This document shows, piece after piece, positions 34,321 to 44,413 of a stretch of 50,804 bases of DNA (position 1 is the stretch's first letter; every line of letters begins with the position of its first letter). The stretch is from Loktanella sp. PT4BL (GTDB lineage Bacteria > Pseudomonadota > Alphaproteobacteria > Rhodobacterales > Rhodobacteraceae), in contig NZ_QJJL01000007.1 in NCBI RefSeq assembly GCF_003201935.1, positions 1-50,804 on the forward strand. The letters run 5' to 3'. The position numbers and the translations under genes are program-made. Below the pieces are notes generated by a model. The model ran no database searches, was not told the origin of the DNA, and saw nothing but the letters and a program-made list of their open reading frames with translations.

Positions 34321-34435
34321 CGTTATAGCGAAGTGGCAAGACATCAGCCGAGAGTTGCTGAAATACTTGGATGAACTGCCTTTCAATCAAACCGCAGCTA
34401 TTGCTGCGAGCATAGGTGGGGAGAGGAGCATTCTA

Positions 34436-34605
34436 ATGGGTATTGCAGTATTGGGGATTGATCTGGGCAAGACCGTTTGTAGCCCTTCTGGATTGGACGC
34501 AACGGATGTGATCGTGTACCGAAAGCGCCTTGGACGGCGCCGGTTGCTGGACTTTCTGGAAGGTTTGGTTCCGTGTGACCTGCTGCCCTTAGAGTCCTCG
34601 TTTAT
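34436..34605 (+). pseudogene. IS110-family transposase N-terminal fragment
   Basis: From ATG 34436 the reading MGIAVLGIDLGKTVCSPSGL, then DATDVIVYRKRLGRRRLLDF, matches the N-terminus of IS110 transposases (first catalytic Asp in GIDLGK). Similarity ends at about LPLES near 34605, where the IS630 remnant begins. Only ~57 residues remain. A second IS110 fragment lies at about 45484. Confidence 0.6.
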
Positions 34606-34619
34606 GATTTATACCGCAC

Positions 34620-35690
34620 TCACCCTAAAACCCGAAATTTTTCGTGTGTGACGACCCTGAAGTTGTCTGACAATTGGCTGCGGAAGGTTTTCCAGTCTTT
34701 GGGCAGGGTTTCTCGAAAGAACTGCAGGATCGCATTCGCGAACTGCTTTTGCGTTTTGTAGTGGCGATTGTGGGTCACAGATTGGTGCATGACGGCCCAT
34801 AATCTTTCGATGGGGTTCAGGTGCGGGCAATATGGCGGCAGTTGGATTAGGTGAATGCGGCAGTTCGGCCGTGCAAGGAATTTTCGAACGTCTGGCCCTT
34901 TGTGGTAAGCGGCGTTGTCCCAAATCATATAGATGAGGCGTTTGTCGGGATTGCGCGCCTCAATCTTGGCAAGAAGCTGTGCGGCGCTGATCCCGTCTAC
35001 GGTGCTCGGCTCAACAAAGGGTGCATCGAAGGTTTCAAGGTTGAGCGCGCCATGGATGTTCACGCGCCCACGCCCTGCGGTGGTTGTCACGGCGGGGTTT
35101 GAGCCTGCCTTGATCCAGCCAAACGCAGGCTTTGTCTGGTATTCGGGATGCACGGCATCGGCGAAGTATACGGCTTCATCTGCGCCCAATCCGTTCCGCA
35201 ATTGCTCGTACATATCGATGAATGCGGCCTGCTTTTCGGCAGAGGCAACGCGTGGAAGACCTTTCGGCTTTCGATACTTGAACCCCAGTCGGGCCAGGAG
35301 CTTGATGCAGCCGGAATGGGAGTAGTGTAGGCTAAACGCCTGAGAAATATGGCTCCTGATCTCAACCGTCGAGCGGCAAAGCGATCTTTCAGCCAGTCGC
35401 ATAAGGCCGCCTCATGATCCGCTGTCATACGGGACTAGCCGCCCTTCCAGCTGTCGACGGACAGCGCGTCCCAGCCGCTCTCGCTATAGGCTTTATACCA
35501 GCCATGGATTGTATCGTCGTCCAGATAGAGAAACTAGGCTATGGCCTGGCAAGACTTGCCATCATCAAGCAGCAAGATCGCATTTGCACGACGCGCAATA
35601 CCATGATCTTCGCGCTGACTGCGCACGCACGACACAAGTTCACGTCGCTCTGCAGGAGAAAAAAAACCGGGGCGGATCATGCTCTTACTT
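34620..35690 (-). pseudogene. IS630-family transposase, disrupted
   Basis: The C-terminal 260 codons (34620-35402) contain the IS630 DDE core. The first motif is AVYFADAVHPEYQTKPAFGW, then RLIYMIWDNAAYHKG and QLPPYCPHLNPIERLWAVMH. The N-terminal helix-turn-helix part lies in another frame up to about 35690 (RRELVSCVRSQREDHGIARR; IHGWYKAYSESGWDALSVDS), with in-frame stops after SCQAIA and after WKGG. A frameshift joins them. Inactive. Terminal motifs CCCGAAATTT (left) and AATTCGGG (right) are approximate. Confidence 0.82.
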
Positions 35691-36314
35691 GAATCGGTCG
35701 CAACCGCCACGTCAACCCGTCAAAATTCGGGTGTCCGATGAATCCGTGTATAGCTCTGTTTATGTTTGCGTCTTTTCTAGCCCGGTTGGCATATTTCGCC
35801 GATGTCAGGCGAGCGATGCTAAAGGAACGATCCAAGTCTAAAAATTCGGATGATGTGGAACTATCTGGGGTCAGTACTGTCCAATCCTTACCAAATCTTG
35901 CGGGTTTTCAAAACAGTGTCAGACTTAGACCAGCAAATGGATTTATTAGTGCGCATCATTCGTTTCGAATGCGCGACGTTTCTATCTTTTGCACGTTCAA
36001 CATCAGGCGGTTGTAACTGTTAGATAGCCGCCGAGCGGTAGGCTTGGTTCTTTGCAGCCCCTTGAAGTTAGCCAACATTTTAGACTGCAATTTGCGAAGT
36101 TAGTGAGCAATATGCCATTGTAGATATTAAAAAATCATTTTTAGGTTGTAGCTTCTGCAAACAACACAACCCAAAAAGGCCTGAAGAATTAGGAATAAAA
36201 CATCCCACTTACATGCAATCCCAATCAGAACCCCAAAGAATACCTGGCTAGCTGCTTGTTGATTGACTGACCCACACTCGACCGTACCAAAAATTGAGCT
36301 AGAAGGTATAAGAA
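35691..36314. other. Upstream region of the RTX protein gene
   Basis: No recognised gene. The last 300 bases are AT-rich and presumably hold the promoter for the RTX gene. A short AAGGTATAAG precedes its ATG at 36315. Confidence 0.4.
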
Positions 36315-38513
36315 ATGACAGGTAGGAGATCTGATCCCATCGTTGTCACGAGCATTGAAGTACCAGTTCACCACATGACATCCGATATGTTTGGCGCCAT
36401 TGGCGTCAACAATTATGGCTACCACTTTTTTGAAGAACACACTGATCTCTTGGGGCTCACGAATGTGCGCTTCCCCGGCGGAGCGGTTTCAGAGCATGGC
36501 TACGTTGTTGATGGCAGGATCCGTCTTGGCGGTGGCGAAATTTCTTTGGAGACACTGGAGGGCGACAGGTCGAATTTTGCATTTGACCTTACCCATCCCG
36601 AGCTGATTAGCCCCCTCGCGCTTGAATACGATGAGAACAATCATCTGAACCGCGATGATGTAGGGACCTTGAGCCAGGCAATGGCACTAGCGGTCGAGCG
36701 TGATGTAACCTTGGGGATCATTATACCGGTTGAACGCTATTTCTCCGGTGCTGACTTCACAGACCGAGACGTTCGTGCGCGCGCCATCGAAGTTGCCAAG
36801 TCCGATGTGACAGTATTCCTTGATCGCCTTAAGGCGGGTGCCTTTAACGAGGGCGTTTATCCGGAAACCATCACTTTTGACATCGGAAATGAAGCCTATG
36901 CAAACCCAATCGAGTATGCTGTCATTGCAAAGGCAATGATCGAGGAAATCGCGCAATCACTCGCCGACAGTGACATCAACTTCGAATTAGCTTTCCAGAT
37001 GGGACGTGGCAGCTATGAGTTTGTTAACCTAGTCGAAGCAGGTTACTTCACGCCCTTCTTTGATGGGTCGGGAGATCCCATCGAGAGGCTTGATGATCTT
37101 GGTTTCATCCCGCAAACCGACATGCCTTACGTTGATCGGCAAACTGCAATCGACGAAATGATGATAAGTATCCTCGGAGATACGATAGTTCATATTGATG
37201 TTGTGAGGCATCACATCCTCTCTTTCAATTCTCATACCTATACGAATGCTGAGTCGGCACTGCATCAGCGCGATCTGATCTTTGATCATTGGGTCGCTGA
37301 ATTCGCAACACACGGGATCAGTCGAGAGGAAATCGATTATTACATTTCTGCGTGGTCGACCAATAGCTCTGATGGCGGTTCGATGCCATACGAGCTTTCT
37401 GCAGCAGCCAATACTGTTGAACTCTTCGCATATTTCATGGCGGCCGGTGTTGATCGGGCTGCAGTGTGGGGAGTCGTGGGATCGTTTCGATATAGAGATG
37501 ATATGGCGACAACAACTGTGACTGACCGCCTCTCTGATTATTTGTCTCCGCAGGCTGCGATCATACAGCTCATGAGCGAAAACGTAATGGAGAGTACGTT
37601 CTTGGGGTCATCTGGAACGATCACAAGCGAATACAGCTCGTATACATACGAAAGCGACACAAACTACACGATCTTCTTTGTCGCGGGAGATATTGCTGGT
37701 GATGGGTTGTCAGTCGACGTCAATCTTGGTCTGTTCAGCGATTTGCAGTTCGTTTCCGTCGTCAACCTTGATGTTGAGTCAGGGGAACAGAGCGGTGCTT
37801 CACGTTTCAGCCACAATGATGCGTCCGTGATTGACGGAATGATGACGATAACGTTCGATCAATCTCATGAAATCATCATGCTGACACTTGATAAAGATGA
37901 AAGCCTTGTGTTCCAGACCGTTGAAGCGATTGAAGCCATCACTGGCGAGCCGATCGCCAGCTCGGCAACATTGTATACTGTCGTTGGCGGCGAAGACGAT
38001 GAAACGTTGTCTGGCGGTAGCGACACCGACCTCATCTATGGAGGGAGCGGTAACGATCGTCTTGACGGTGGTGGTGGTCGATTAACGTTCTTGGGTGGCG
38101 ATGCCACTTTTGATGATCAAATTGCTAAACTGGGAAATGATAACGGTGACTTCATCTTCGGAGGCGATGGCGACGACATCATCAACGGATATGCGGGCAA
38201 CGATCTGCTTTCAGGGGATGCCGGAAATGATGATTTATGGGGCGGCAGCGGATTTGATACATTCGTGTTCACAAGCGGGAATGATATGATCCATGATTTT
38301 GCGTCAGGGGTAGACACCCTTGCCATCTCTGAAACTCTTCTGGGTGGGTTGCCCCTTGAAATCTGGCTTCAGAGTGCCGCTACAACCACTGACGACGGTG
38401 TCTTTCTGGCCTGTCCAACCGGCGATTCATTGATGTTGCACGGGATTGATGACCTGGAGGATTTGCTGCTGGATATCTTGGTCTTCGATGAGGCGGATGT
38501 CTTTCAGTTTTGA
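36315..38513 (+). CDS. Secreted RTX protein with glycoside-hydrolase-like domain
   Basis: This 732-residue protein would be exported by type I secretion. Residues ~20-400 resemble a clan-A glycoside hydrolase (TIM barrel): FPGGAVSEHG near 53, and TFDIGNEAYANP near 187-198 with the typical acid/base Asn-Glu pair (N192-E193). SWSTN is rendered AWSTNSSD near 350. Residues ~415-545 are a beta-rich linker. RTX calcium-binding repeats follow at about 558-660 (LIYGGSGNDRLDGG; FIFGGDGDDIING; DLLSGDAGNDDLWGG). There is no N-terminal signal peptide. The acidic, hydrophobic C-terminus (ILVFDEADVFQF) fits a type I secretion signal. The substrate is unknown, likely a polysaccharide. No secretion genes are adjacent. 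Confidence 0.8.
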   Translation: MTGRRSDPIVVTSIEVPVHHMTSDMFGAIGVNNYGYHFFEEHTDLLGLTNVRFPGGAVSEHGYVVDGRIRLGGGEISLETLEGDRSNFAFDLTHPELISPLALEYDENNHLNRDDVGTLSQAMALAVERDVTLGIIIPVERYFSGADFTDRDVRARAIEVAKSDVTVFLDRLKAGAFNEGVYPETITFDIGNEAYANPIEYAVIAKAMIEEIAQSLADSDINFELAFQMGRGSYEFVNLVEAGYFTPFFDGSGDPIERLDDLGFIPQTDMPYVDRQTAIDEMMISILGDTIVHIDVVRHHILSFNSHTYTNAESALHQRDLIFDHWVAEFATHGISREEIDYYISAWSTNSSDGGSMPYELSAAANTVELFAYFMAAGVDRAAVWGVVGSFRYRDDMATTTVTDRLSDYLSPQAAIIQLMSENVMESTFLGSSGTITSEYSSYTYESDTNYTIFFVAGDIAGDGLSVDVNLGLFSDLQFVSVVNLDVESGEQSGASRFSHNDASVIDGMMTITFDQSHEIIMLTLDKDESLVFQTVEAIEAITGEPIASSATLYTVVGGEDDETLSGGSDTDLIYGGSGNDRLDGGGGRLTFLGGDATFDDQIAKLGNDNGDFIFGGDGDDIINGYAGNDLLSGDAGNDDLWGGSGFDTFVFTSGNDMIHDFASGVDTLAISETLLGGLPLEIWLQSAATTTDDGVFLACPTGDSLMLHGIDDLEDLLLDILVFDEADVFQF

Positions 38514-38602
38514 TATGCTTGCATGATAGATGCACTGTATCATTGACGCATGTTGCTACTGACGTGGGGCAAAACTCCCGCGACAGTGAAATGGTTCAGC
38601 CA

Positions 38603-39217
38603 TTAGGGCAGGTCTTTTTCAGAGATAAAAATGCCTGCAAGATCCTTGGATGCTCCCTCGTTTACGACGACGCTTCCATTCACGTCACCACCAATTGCGG
38701 CCGCTCCCACGCCAAGGAAGTCGCCGGAAAAAGTCAGCTGGATATCAATTGTGTTTTCGTTTGTATCAGTAAGGCTGCCTTCCCCATCAAACCTGAACGT
38801 GGCATCCAGGTTCTGATCGGCGCCGGTCAACGTTCCGCCAGACAACGTCAGTGTTCCATCCAGTCGAGCACTTTCCTCGTCGATTAAGTCATAGGCGGAT
38901 CCGGTAACCATTTCGGTTGAACTGTCGAAGCTCACATGGATCTCCATCGCGCCCACAAGTCTAGAGGTTTTGTCGTCAGAGGTTGAGCCATATTGCGTAG
39001 AAAGATAACCGCGATAGGTGGAGTTACCACCTGACGCCAACTCCTCAAGGGGCGTAAAACCGGCTGCAGGGTAAGTTGCCAGCAAAGTGCCAATGGCAGC
39101 ATCCATGTCGTCTAGTTTGCTGACGATGTCTTGTCCGCCTCCTGATCCGCCACAGGCCGCCAACGCGCAGGCAACAAAAAGCCAAGAGCTGATTGCATTG
39201 AGCCGAGATGCATGCAT
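38603..39217 (-). CDS. Surface lipoprotein, TbpB-like beta-barrel domain
   Basis: This 204-residue protein starts at ATG 39217 (MHASRLNAISSWLFVACALA). The lipobox ALAACGG has Cys22, and a Gly/Ser linker follows. The C-terminal half repeats Thr/Gly-rich strands (LDGTLTLSGGTLTGADQNLD; FRFDGEGSLTDTNENTIDIQ; AIGGDVNGSVVVNEG). That resembles the C-terminal beta-barrel of transferrin-binding-protein-B-like lipoproteins exported to the surface by Slam systems. The frame is open to 39325, but the extra codons look non-coding. It converges with the RTX gene. The ligand is unknown. Confidence 0.75.
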   Translation of the reverse strand: MHASRLNAISSWLFVACALAACGGSGGGQDIVSKLDDMDAAIGTLLATYPAAGFTPLEELASGGNSTYRGYLSTQYGSTSDDKTSRLVGAMEIHVSFDSSTEMVTGSAYDLIDEESARLDGTLTLSGGTLTGADQNLDATFRFDGEGSLTDTNENTIDIQLTFSGDFLGVGAAAIGGDVNGSVVVNEGASKDLAGIFISEKDLP

Positions 39218-40284
39218 TGACCGGCAGTTCGTCAATCTTGAAGACCAAAGCAAGGCGAAATCCTTCGTTTCTCGAGAGAGGTGGTCCTTGATCTTCGACC
39301 AGCATATAACATCGTTAAACCCCACCAGAGTTTCATTTAGGCAGCAGCTCTGATAAGTTCTATCTTTCGCTCAATGTTCATGTCGCAGGTCTATTTAATA
39401 TGCGTCGAACAGGCCCATTTAACTTTAGCATATATGAAATCTTCTTATTTTCTAGAAGCTCTGAACCCGTGTCAAAGGCATATAGGTTGATTCACTTGTT
39501 TTCAGCGATCTCCAAAGCCGCTTGAATAGCCAATTCTCAGGCCATGCGCCTTGCTGATGTTAGTCGGCGCATTGACTAATACATCCTCAAGCTGGGTGGC
39601 TTTCTTGCCACACTCCTTTGAGAGATTGACCTATGTTGTGATGCTATAACAATCTGTCCGCTTAGTCATTGGGCTGCGCTTTGCGATCTGCGCCCACTCA
39701 GCCACCATTCAGTCAAGAAAATCATCTATAGCGGTGCCGGACTGGATGACGCAATCCCATCGACACGCGAATGTTTTAGGGCTCAGCAGCAAAGATCACA
39801 CAATTTGCGTGTCCGCGTGCAAAGCCATGAGCCAAATCGCGTATGCTAGCCTCTTGCGTCAACGTTTCGTTAGAACCTCCCGCTTTTCGCGGCTTGGTGA
39901 CAGCCAGTTTACAAATTTGCATCTTCAGTATTGTTTTCGGTGCTCGCCTACGCCGCTTTGGTTAAGGGTCGCGCCCCATCCCATGGGCGATCATTGCGCA
40001 TATAGGTCCGTAGTCGCGCTGTCTTTGTCGTCTCGCCAACTGTTAAAAACTGAACAGTTCCGTCTTCTCCTCCATGCATACAGCCCCAGTTCGGCACATC
40101 ACGCTCTAGCAGCGTATCGATCGGGGCCAAAGCATCCCCAGGACATTCGCTGATAGATTCGGCAAATGAACTTCTCGCAACTCGTTTGGATCACCTTCTA
40201 GTGGCGCAGGATAATCCCCCGCATCTCAGTGTTATTAGCGTCTCTCTTCACGATATGATCCGCAAGAGGTCCCAACAGTTCTTT
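39218..40284. other. Intergenic stretch with an IS66 remnant
   Basis: No intact gene. AT-rich sequence at 39350-39500 probably holds the promoter of the lipoprotein. At 39948-40130 a piece of an IS66 transposase is recognisable (annotated separately). The rest shows nothing. Confidence 0.4.
39948..40130 (-). pseudogene. IS66 TnpC fragment
   Basis: A 60-residue minus-strand frame reads MHGGEDGTVQFLTVGETTKT, then ARLRTYMRNDRPWDGARP. It parallels the IS66 transposase segment around the first catalytic Asp and the YVRDDRPW motif. The Asp-Asp pair is replaced by Gly-Glu. It is a small, decayed fragment unrelated in sequence detail to the intact IS66 at 21114. Confidence 0.5.
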
Positions 40285-40938
40285 TCAGGAGATTTGTTCC
40301 TGTAATGCAATAACAGCGGCCTGCGTTCTATTTTTTGCACCAAGCTTAATGCAGATGGCACGCATATGCATCTTGATCGTAACCTCAGTTGCATCCATCT
40401 CTCGGGCAATTTCTTTATTTGACCAGCCGGCACGTACTTTTCGCAAAACCGCAAGTTCGCTATCGGAGAGATTGAAATACCGCGATTTCGCCGAGTCTGT
40501 GTTTGCAGTTGAGAATGTTGATGGAACAAACACCTCTCCTGACGCAATCAGTGTGATCGCGCTGAGTAAGGACTTGAATGGAAGTGACTTGGGAATGTAG
40601 CCCTTAGCGCCCGCCAACAGCGCTTCTTGAACATACTCATTCGACACAGTCCCTGAAAACACAACAATGGATGAACTTGGATTAGCTCTTACCAGGCTTT
40701 CGATACTGACAATGCCGTCCATGCCTGGCATTTGAGCATCCATTAGGATGACGTCAAAGCTGCCAGCCGCCTCTATTTTGGCCAGTGCGTCATGGTAAGA
40801 GTCCGCTAACGTAGCTTCAAAATTGTCTTGATTTGAAATGAATGTGTACATCATTTCACGCACCAGCTGATGGTCGTCCACAATCAACAGAGTTATCGGC
40901 TTGGCAGTCTTTGGATTATACAACATTTTAGCGCTCAT
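40285..40938 (-). CDS. LuxR/NarL-type response regulator
   Basis: This two-domain regulator has 217 residues. The receiver domain spans about 15-130 (TLLIVDDHQLVREMM, phosphoacceptor Asp67 in FDVILMDAQMPGMDG, then SIVVFSGTVSNEY and GAKGYIPKSL). The C-terminal LuxR-type helix-turn-helix spans about 150-210 (LSDSELAVLRKVRAGWSNKE; IAREMDATEVTIKMHMRAIC; IKLGAKNRTQAAVIA). It is divergent from the Tat-protein/histidine-kinase operon across about 175 bases. A natural role is output regulator of that kinase. ATG 40938 or 40926 are both possible starts. Confidence 0.9.
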   Translation of the reverse strand: MSAKMLYNPKTAKPITLLIVDDHQLVREMMYTFISNQDNFEATLADSYHDALAKIEAAGSFDVILMDAQMPGMDGIVSIESLVRANPSSSIVVFSGTVSNEYVQEALLAGAKGYIPKSLPFKSLLSAITLIASGEVFVPSTFSTANTDSAKSRYFNLSDSELAVLRKVRAGWSNKEIAREMDATEVTIKMHMRAICIKLGAKNRTQAAVIALQEQIS

Positions 40939-41113
40939 CAGTTCGTTTGATAGACCAACCTATATTTGGTTTTTATGGCCAAAATAAGCCAGATAAGAGT
41001 ATCTAAAAGTAATTTGCGCTATCGAACGATAGTATGGATATCCTTATGGGAGTGTGAGATGTATCCAACGATAACGTATCGCACCTGTTGGCGACAATAG
41101 AGGGAGAGGAAAC

Positions 41114-41677
41114 ATGAGCATGGAAAAAAATATGAAACCGGCGGGGCCTTCAATGAACCTCACTCGACGTAACTTTGTTGTTTCGGTACCATTGCTTCTA
41201 ACAGGGGCAACGGCGGCTGTGTCGCAACAGGCTTCAGCCCGCCGACCTGCCGGAGACGTAATATTACAAATCGATGGCGACATATCTGTTCGAAACGTCC
41301 AAGACAAATTTGTTTTTGATCAGACAATGCTTGATGAATTGCCTCACGCAGAGTTCGCAACTACAACGATATGGACAGAAAAAATAGATGTTTTCTCAGG
41401 ACCAACACTCAAAAGCTTAATTGATTTTGTTGGTGGCGGTTCAGGTGACGTGATCGCCAGCGCGCTGAATGAATATAGCATCACAGTCCCGCGTTCATTA
41501 ATTGAGGACGTCGCCCCAATTGTTGCGAACAGGATAAATGGAAATAGATTTTCTGTACGTGAGAAGGGGCCGCTTTGGATCGTTTTTCCTTACGATAAGA
41601 GCGAGCAGTATCGCACCGAACTTATTTACGCAGTGAGTGTTTGGCAACTTGGAAAGCTGACTGTCGTCAGGACTTGA
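41114..41677 (+). CDS. Tat-exported molybdopterin-fold protein lacking the cofactor cysteine
   Basis: This 187-residue protein carries a Tat-type signal peptide (NLTRRNFVVSVPLLLTG, cleavage near ASA-RR at about 42). The mature part resembles the oxidoreductase molybdopterin-binding (sulfite-oxidase-like) fold: LDELPHAEFATTTIWTEKID, then FSGPTLKSLIDFV, and the end PLWIVFPYDKSEQYRTELIY, AVSVWQLGKLTVV. The protein has no cysteine, so the usual Mo ligand is absent. Start ATG 41114 follows GAGAGGA. It precedes the hybrid kinase by five bases, suggesting a periplasmic sensing partner for that kinase. The fold assignment is by resemblance. Confidence 0.75.
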   Translation: MSMEKNMKPAGPSMNLTRRNFVVSVPLLLTGATAAVSQQASARRPAGDVILQIDGDISVRNVQDKFVFDQTMLDELPHAEFATTTIWTEKIDVFSGPTLKSLIDFVGGGSGDVIASALNEYSITVPRSLIEDVAPIVANRINGNRFSVREKGPLWIVFPYDKSEQYRTELIYAVSVWQLGKLTVVRT

Positions 41678-41682
41678 AGTAG

Positions 41683-44319
41683 ATGTTTGAGCCGTCAGAC
41701 CGAGAGAGCCAGCTTGAAGCGGTTACCATACGCGTTGCAATTGGACTTGCGTTCATTCTGACATTTATTGGCCTTATCTTGGTAGCGTATTATTATGGAG
41801 TTATAAGGGACTCAGCACAAAACGTGCGTAACGCTGACTCTGATAATGTGACTTGGACAGTCGTTCAAACTGAAGTGGATCTCCAAAACCTGCAGCTTGC
41901 TCTGTCTCGTGGCCTTCTGAGTATGCAAAAAGGGAAGAGTCCAGATATTTCAGAAATAAGGCGCGCGTTCGACATTTACTATAGCCGAACAAATGCAGTG
42001 CAATTTGTATATGGAGCTATGGCTGGGCAAGCGACTAATGCCCCGGGCCTTATTTTAGACCGGCTGAACAGAAGAAAGATTGAGTTAGCCGAAGTAATAG
42101 ACGGCTGGGATGAGCCATCTATCGCCGACGTTAGAGATCTATTGGCCTTGGTGGATCAGTCGGACGATGATGTTCGCAGCTTCACGACTGAAATGCTGAA
42201 AATATTGGTCGCGGACACTTCAGATGCACGTCTTGATCAGCTGGGTGTGTTGTCGCGGTTTACAGTTCTTTTAGGCGTGATTGTTGTGTTGGTCTTCGGC
42301 ATGTTGGCGGCATCACTATTACTATTGGCCCGACTACAAAAAAAAGAAATTATAACTTCCAGTATAGCTGATAATCTTCGTCGTATTGTTGAAACCTCAA
42401 GAGATGCAGTCATAATTGCAGACTCGAAAGGTTTAGTATTGCAATATAACCGATCGGCACATGAAATTTTTGGCTACACAGCACAAGAGGCCATTGGGGC
42501 TTCAATGGAAGACCTTTTCATCCCGGAAGCTCAAAAAGCCGCCCATCAAAAAGGCATGGCCAGATACTTGAGAACCGGACAAAAAAGCATTGTAGATCAG
42601 GGGCGGCAAATAATGATAGCCCGTAACAAGTCAGGCCGTGAGTTTCCAGTCGAAGTTACAGTTTCAGAAAGCACGGGCAGATCAGGCAAAACGATTTTCA
42701 TCGGGATCTTGCGTGATATCTCAGCGCGAATAGCAAGGGATATCGAGCTTAGAGAGGCGCTTGAAGAGGCAAAAAAAGAGGCGGCTGTCAGAGAAAGGTT
42801 CCTGGCTGTCATGAGCCATGAAATGCGTACGCCTCTGCAGGGTGTGTTGGCTACATTTGATTTGCTCAATGACCAAGTACGTACTGCCGCGGAAAAATCA
42901 CTTATCAAACTCGGAGAAAAATCAGGTACAAAAGCCCTTGAACAGATAAACAAGACATTGGAAATTGTACAGTTGAATGAGAGTGTGTTGTTTGAGAATG
43001 CAGATATTATTGATCCAGTCGCGTCTTTGCAGAACATGCTCGTACTGCTCCAGCCACTTTTGCAACAGAAAAGCAATACTATAGAACTTGAGTTCTCTAC
43101 TGAGAGAGACCTAAAAATAATTGGCAATCAATACCTTTTTGATGCTTTGTTTGATAACCTTTTGTCGAATGCAAATAAATTCACAAAAGCTGGGCATATT
43201 TCTGTTCAACTTCAGACAACCATTATGTCGGATCAGAAAGTTGAGTTAGTAGTAAGGGTTGCAGATTCGGGAGCAGGCATCGTTGAGGAAGACCTGGCTT
43301 CGATATTTGATGATTTTAAGACGAGCCATGACACCTATACCCGTTCATTTGAGGGTACCGGTTTGGGATTAGGCATTGTCAAACGCTGCAGCAAAAGGAT
43401 GGGTGGGGAGATCACCGTCGGAAGTCAACTTGGAGTCGGCAGTGTTTTCAGCTTCAGGTGTGTTTTCAAGATTGCGGACGGTCAGATCTTGGAGACTCAA
43501 GGCAAGAAAAGACCAAATGTGCATGTTGAAGAGACTTTTAATGCGCAGACAACGCCGCCATTGGTTCTCATCGTCGATGACAACGAGGTTAACTACACAA
43601 TGATTGGCAAAATGTTGGAAAAGCTTGGTTGCCGTTTTGACTATGCAGAAGATGGATTGGCTGCAATTCAGAAGTGTATCTATCAGTCATATGACTTGAT
43701 CTTAATGGATCTGAGCATGCCCAATTTGAACGGTATTGAGGCCACACCACTGATAAGGAAGATTGGCGAGCCTCAAAAAGCTATTGTGTGCATTTCCGCG
43801 CATAATTCACAAGAGGTTCGCAACTCAGTTTGCGAGGCAGGTATGGATGAGCTTTTACAAAAACCACTTAGGTTAGGTGATCTCGCAGGTATTCTCAAAC
43901 GCACTATTGAATCTAAGCAAGAGGAGAAATTACATACTTTGAACGGCGCTCGGTCTGATTTGGATAATACTGAAGGCCCTATTTGCGATCTATTTGAGAC
44001 GTTTAACACAGACGAAATGCTGGCATTTATCACAAGCTTTGACACGATGCTAAGAGGCGATATTACGCAAGTGAGGCTATTCCTCAAAATTGGCAATCAC
44101 ATGGGTGCTGCAGAGTTACTTCACAGATCTGCGGGAAGTGCTGGAATGATTGGTGCGAAGCAACTTTCTGCGCTTCTCGTGTTTCTCGAGGATCGTGCGA
44201 AAGCGGCATTATTGAGCTCAGAAGAGCCCCTGCTCGACACTTGTGTGGACTTATCATCAATTTTCATGGCTCAGGTGAACAGTACGCCTTCGCCAAAAGT
44301 TACTACCATGCCTTCATGA
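41683..44319 (+). CDS. Hybrid histidine kinase with PAS, receiver and HPt domains
   Basis: This 878-residue phosphorelay kinase has TM1 at ~16-38, a periplasmic region at ~40-190, TM2 at ~192-214 and a PAS domain at ~225-345 (NLRRIVETSRDAVIIADSKG). HisKA has His379 (AVMSHEMRTPLQG). HATPase_c spans ~480-600 (FDNLLSNANKFTKAG; ADSGAGI; GTGLGLGIV). A receiver starts near 625 (VLIVDDNEVNYTMIG; Asp676 in LILMDLSMP). A C-terminal HPt follows (His814 in LLHRSAGSAGMIG). The periplasmic region faces the upstream Tat-exported protein, which is encoded five bases ahead. The output partner could be the LuxR-type regulator at 40285 or the receiver-like protein at 44414. Confidence 0.92.
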   Translation: MFEPSDRESQLEAVTIRVAIGLAFILTFIGLILVAYYYGVIRDSAQNVRNADSDNVTWTVVQTEVDLQNLQLALSRGLLSMQKGKSPDISEIRRAFDIYYSRTNAVQFVYGAMAGQATNAPGLILDRLNRRKIELAEVIDGWDEPSIADVRDLLALVDQSDDDVRSFTTEMLKILVADTSDARLDQLGVLSRFTVLLGVIVVLVFGMLAASLLLLARLQKKEIITSSIADNLRRIVETSRDAVIIADSKGLVLQYNRSAHEIFGYTAQEAIGASMEDLFIPEAQKAAHQKGMARYLRTGQKSIVDQGRQIMIARNKSGREFPVEVTVSESTGRSGKTIFIGILRDISARIARDIELREALEEAKKEAAVRERFLAVMSHEMRTPLQGVLATFDLLNDQVRTAAEKSLIKLGEKSGTKALEQINKTLEIVQLNESVLFENADIIDPVASLQNMLVLLQPLLQQKSNTIELEFSTERDLKIIGNQYLFDALFDNLLSNANKFTKAGHISVQLQTTIMSDQKVELVVRVADSGAGIVEEDLASIFDDFKTSHDTYTRSFEGTGLGLGIVKRCSKRMGGEITVGSQLGVGSVFSFRCVFKIADGQILETQGKKRPNVHVEETFNAQTTPPLVLIVDDNEVNYTMIGKMLEKLGCRFDYAEDGLAAIQKCIYQSYDLILMDLSMPNLNGIEATPLIRKIGEPQKAIVCISAHNSQEVRNSVCEAGMDELLQKPLRLGDLAGILKRTIESKQEEKLHTLNGARSDLDNTEGPICDLFETFNTDEMLAFITSFDTMLRGDITQVRLFLKIGNHMGAAELLHRSAGSAGMIGAKQLSALLVFLEDRAKAALLSSEEPLLDTCVDLSSIFMAQVNSTPSPKVTTMPS

Positions 44320-44413
44320 TCAGATGAGTTTGGGGTTTATTTTGGTTTGGGTGGCCTGATGCCCACTTTTTGGAGAGACGGTCGACGTTGTTCTGGAAGG
44401 GGTTCGGGCCGCA

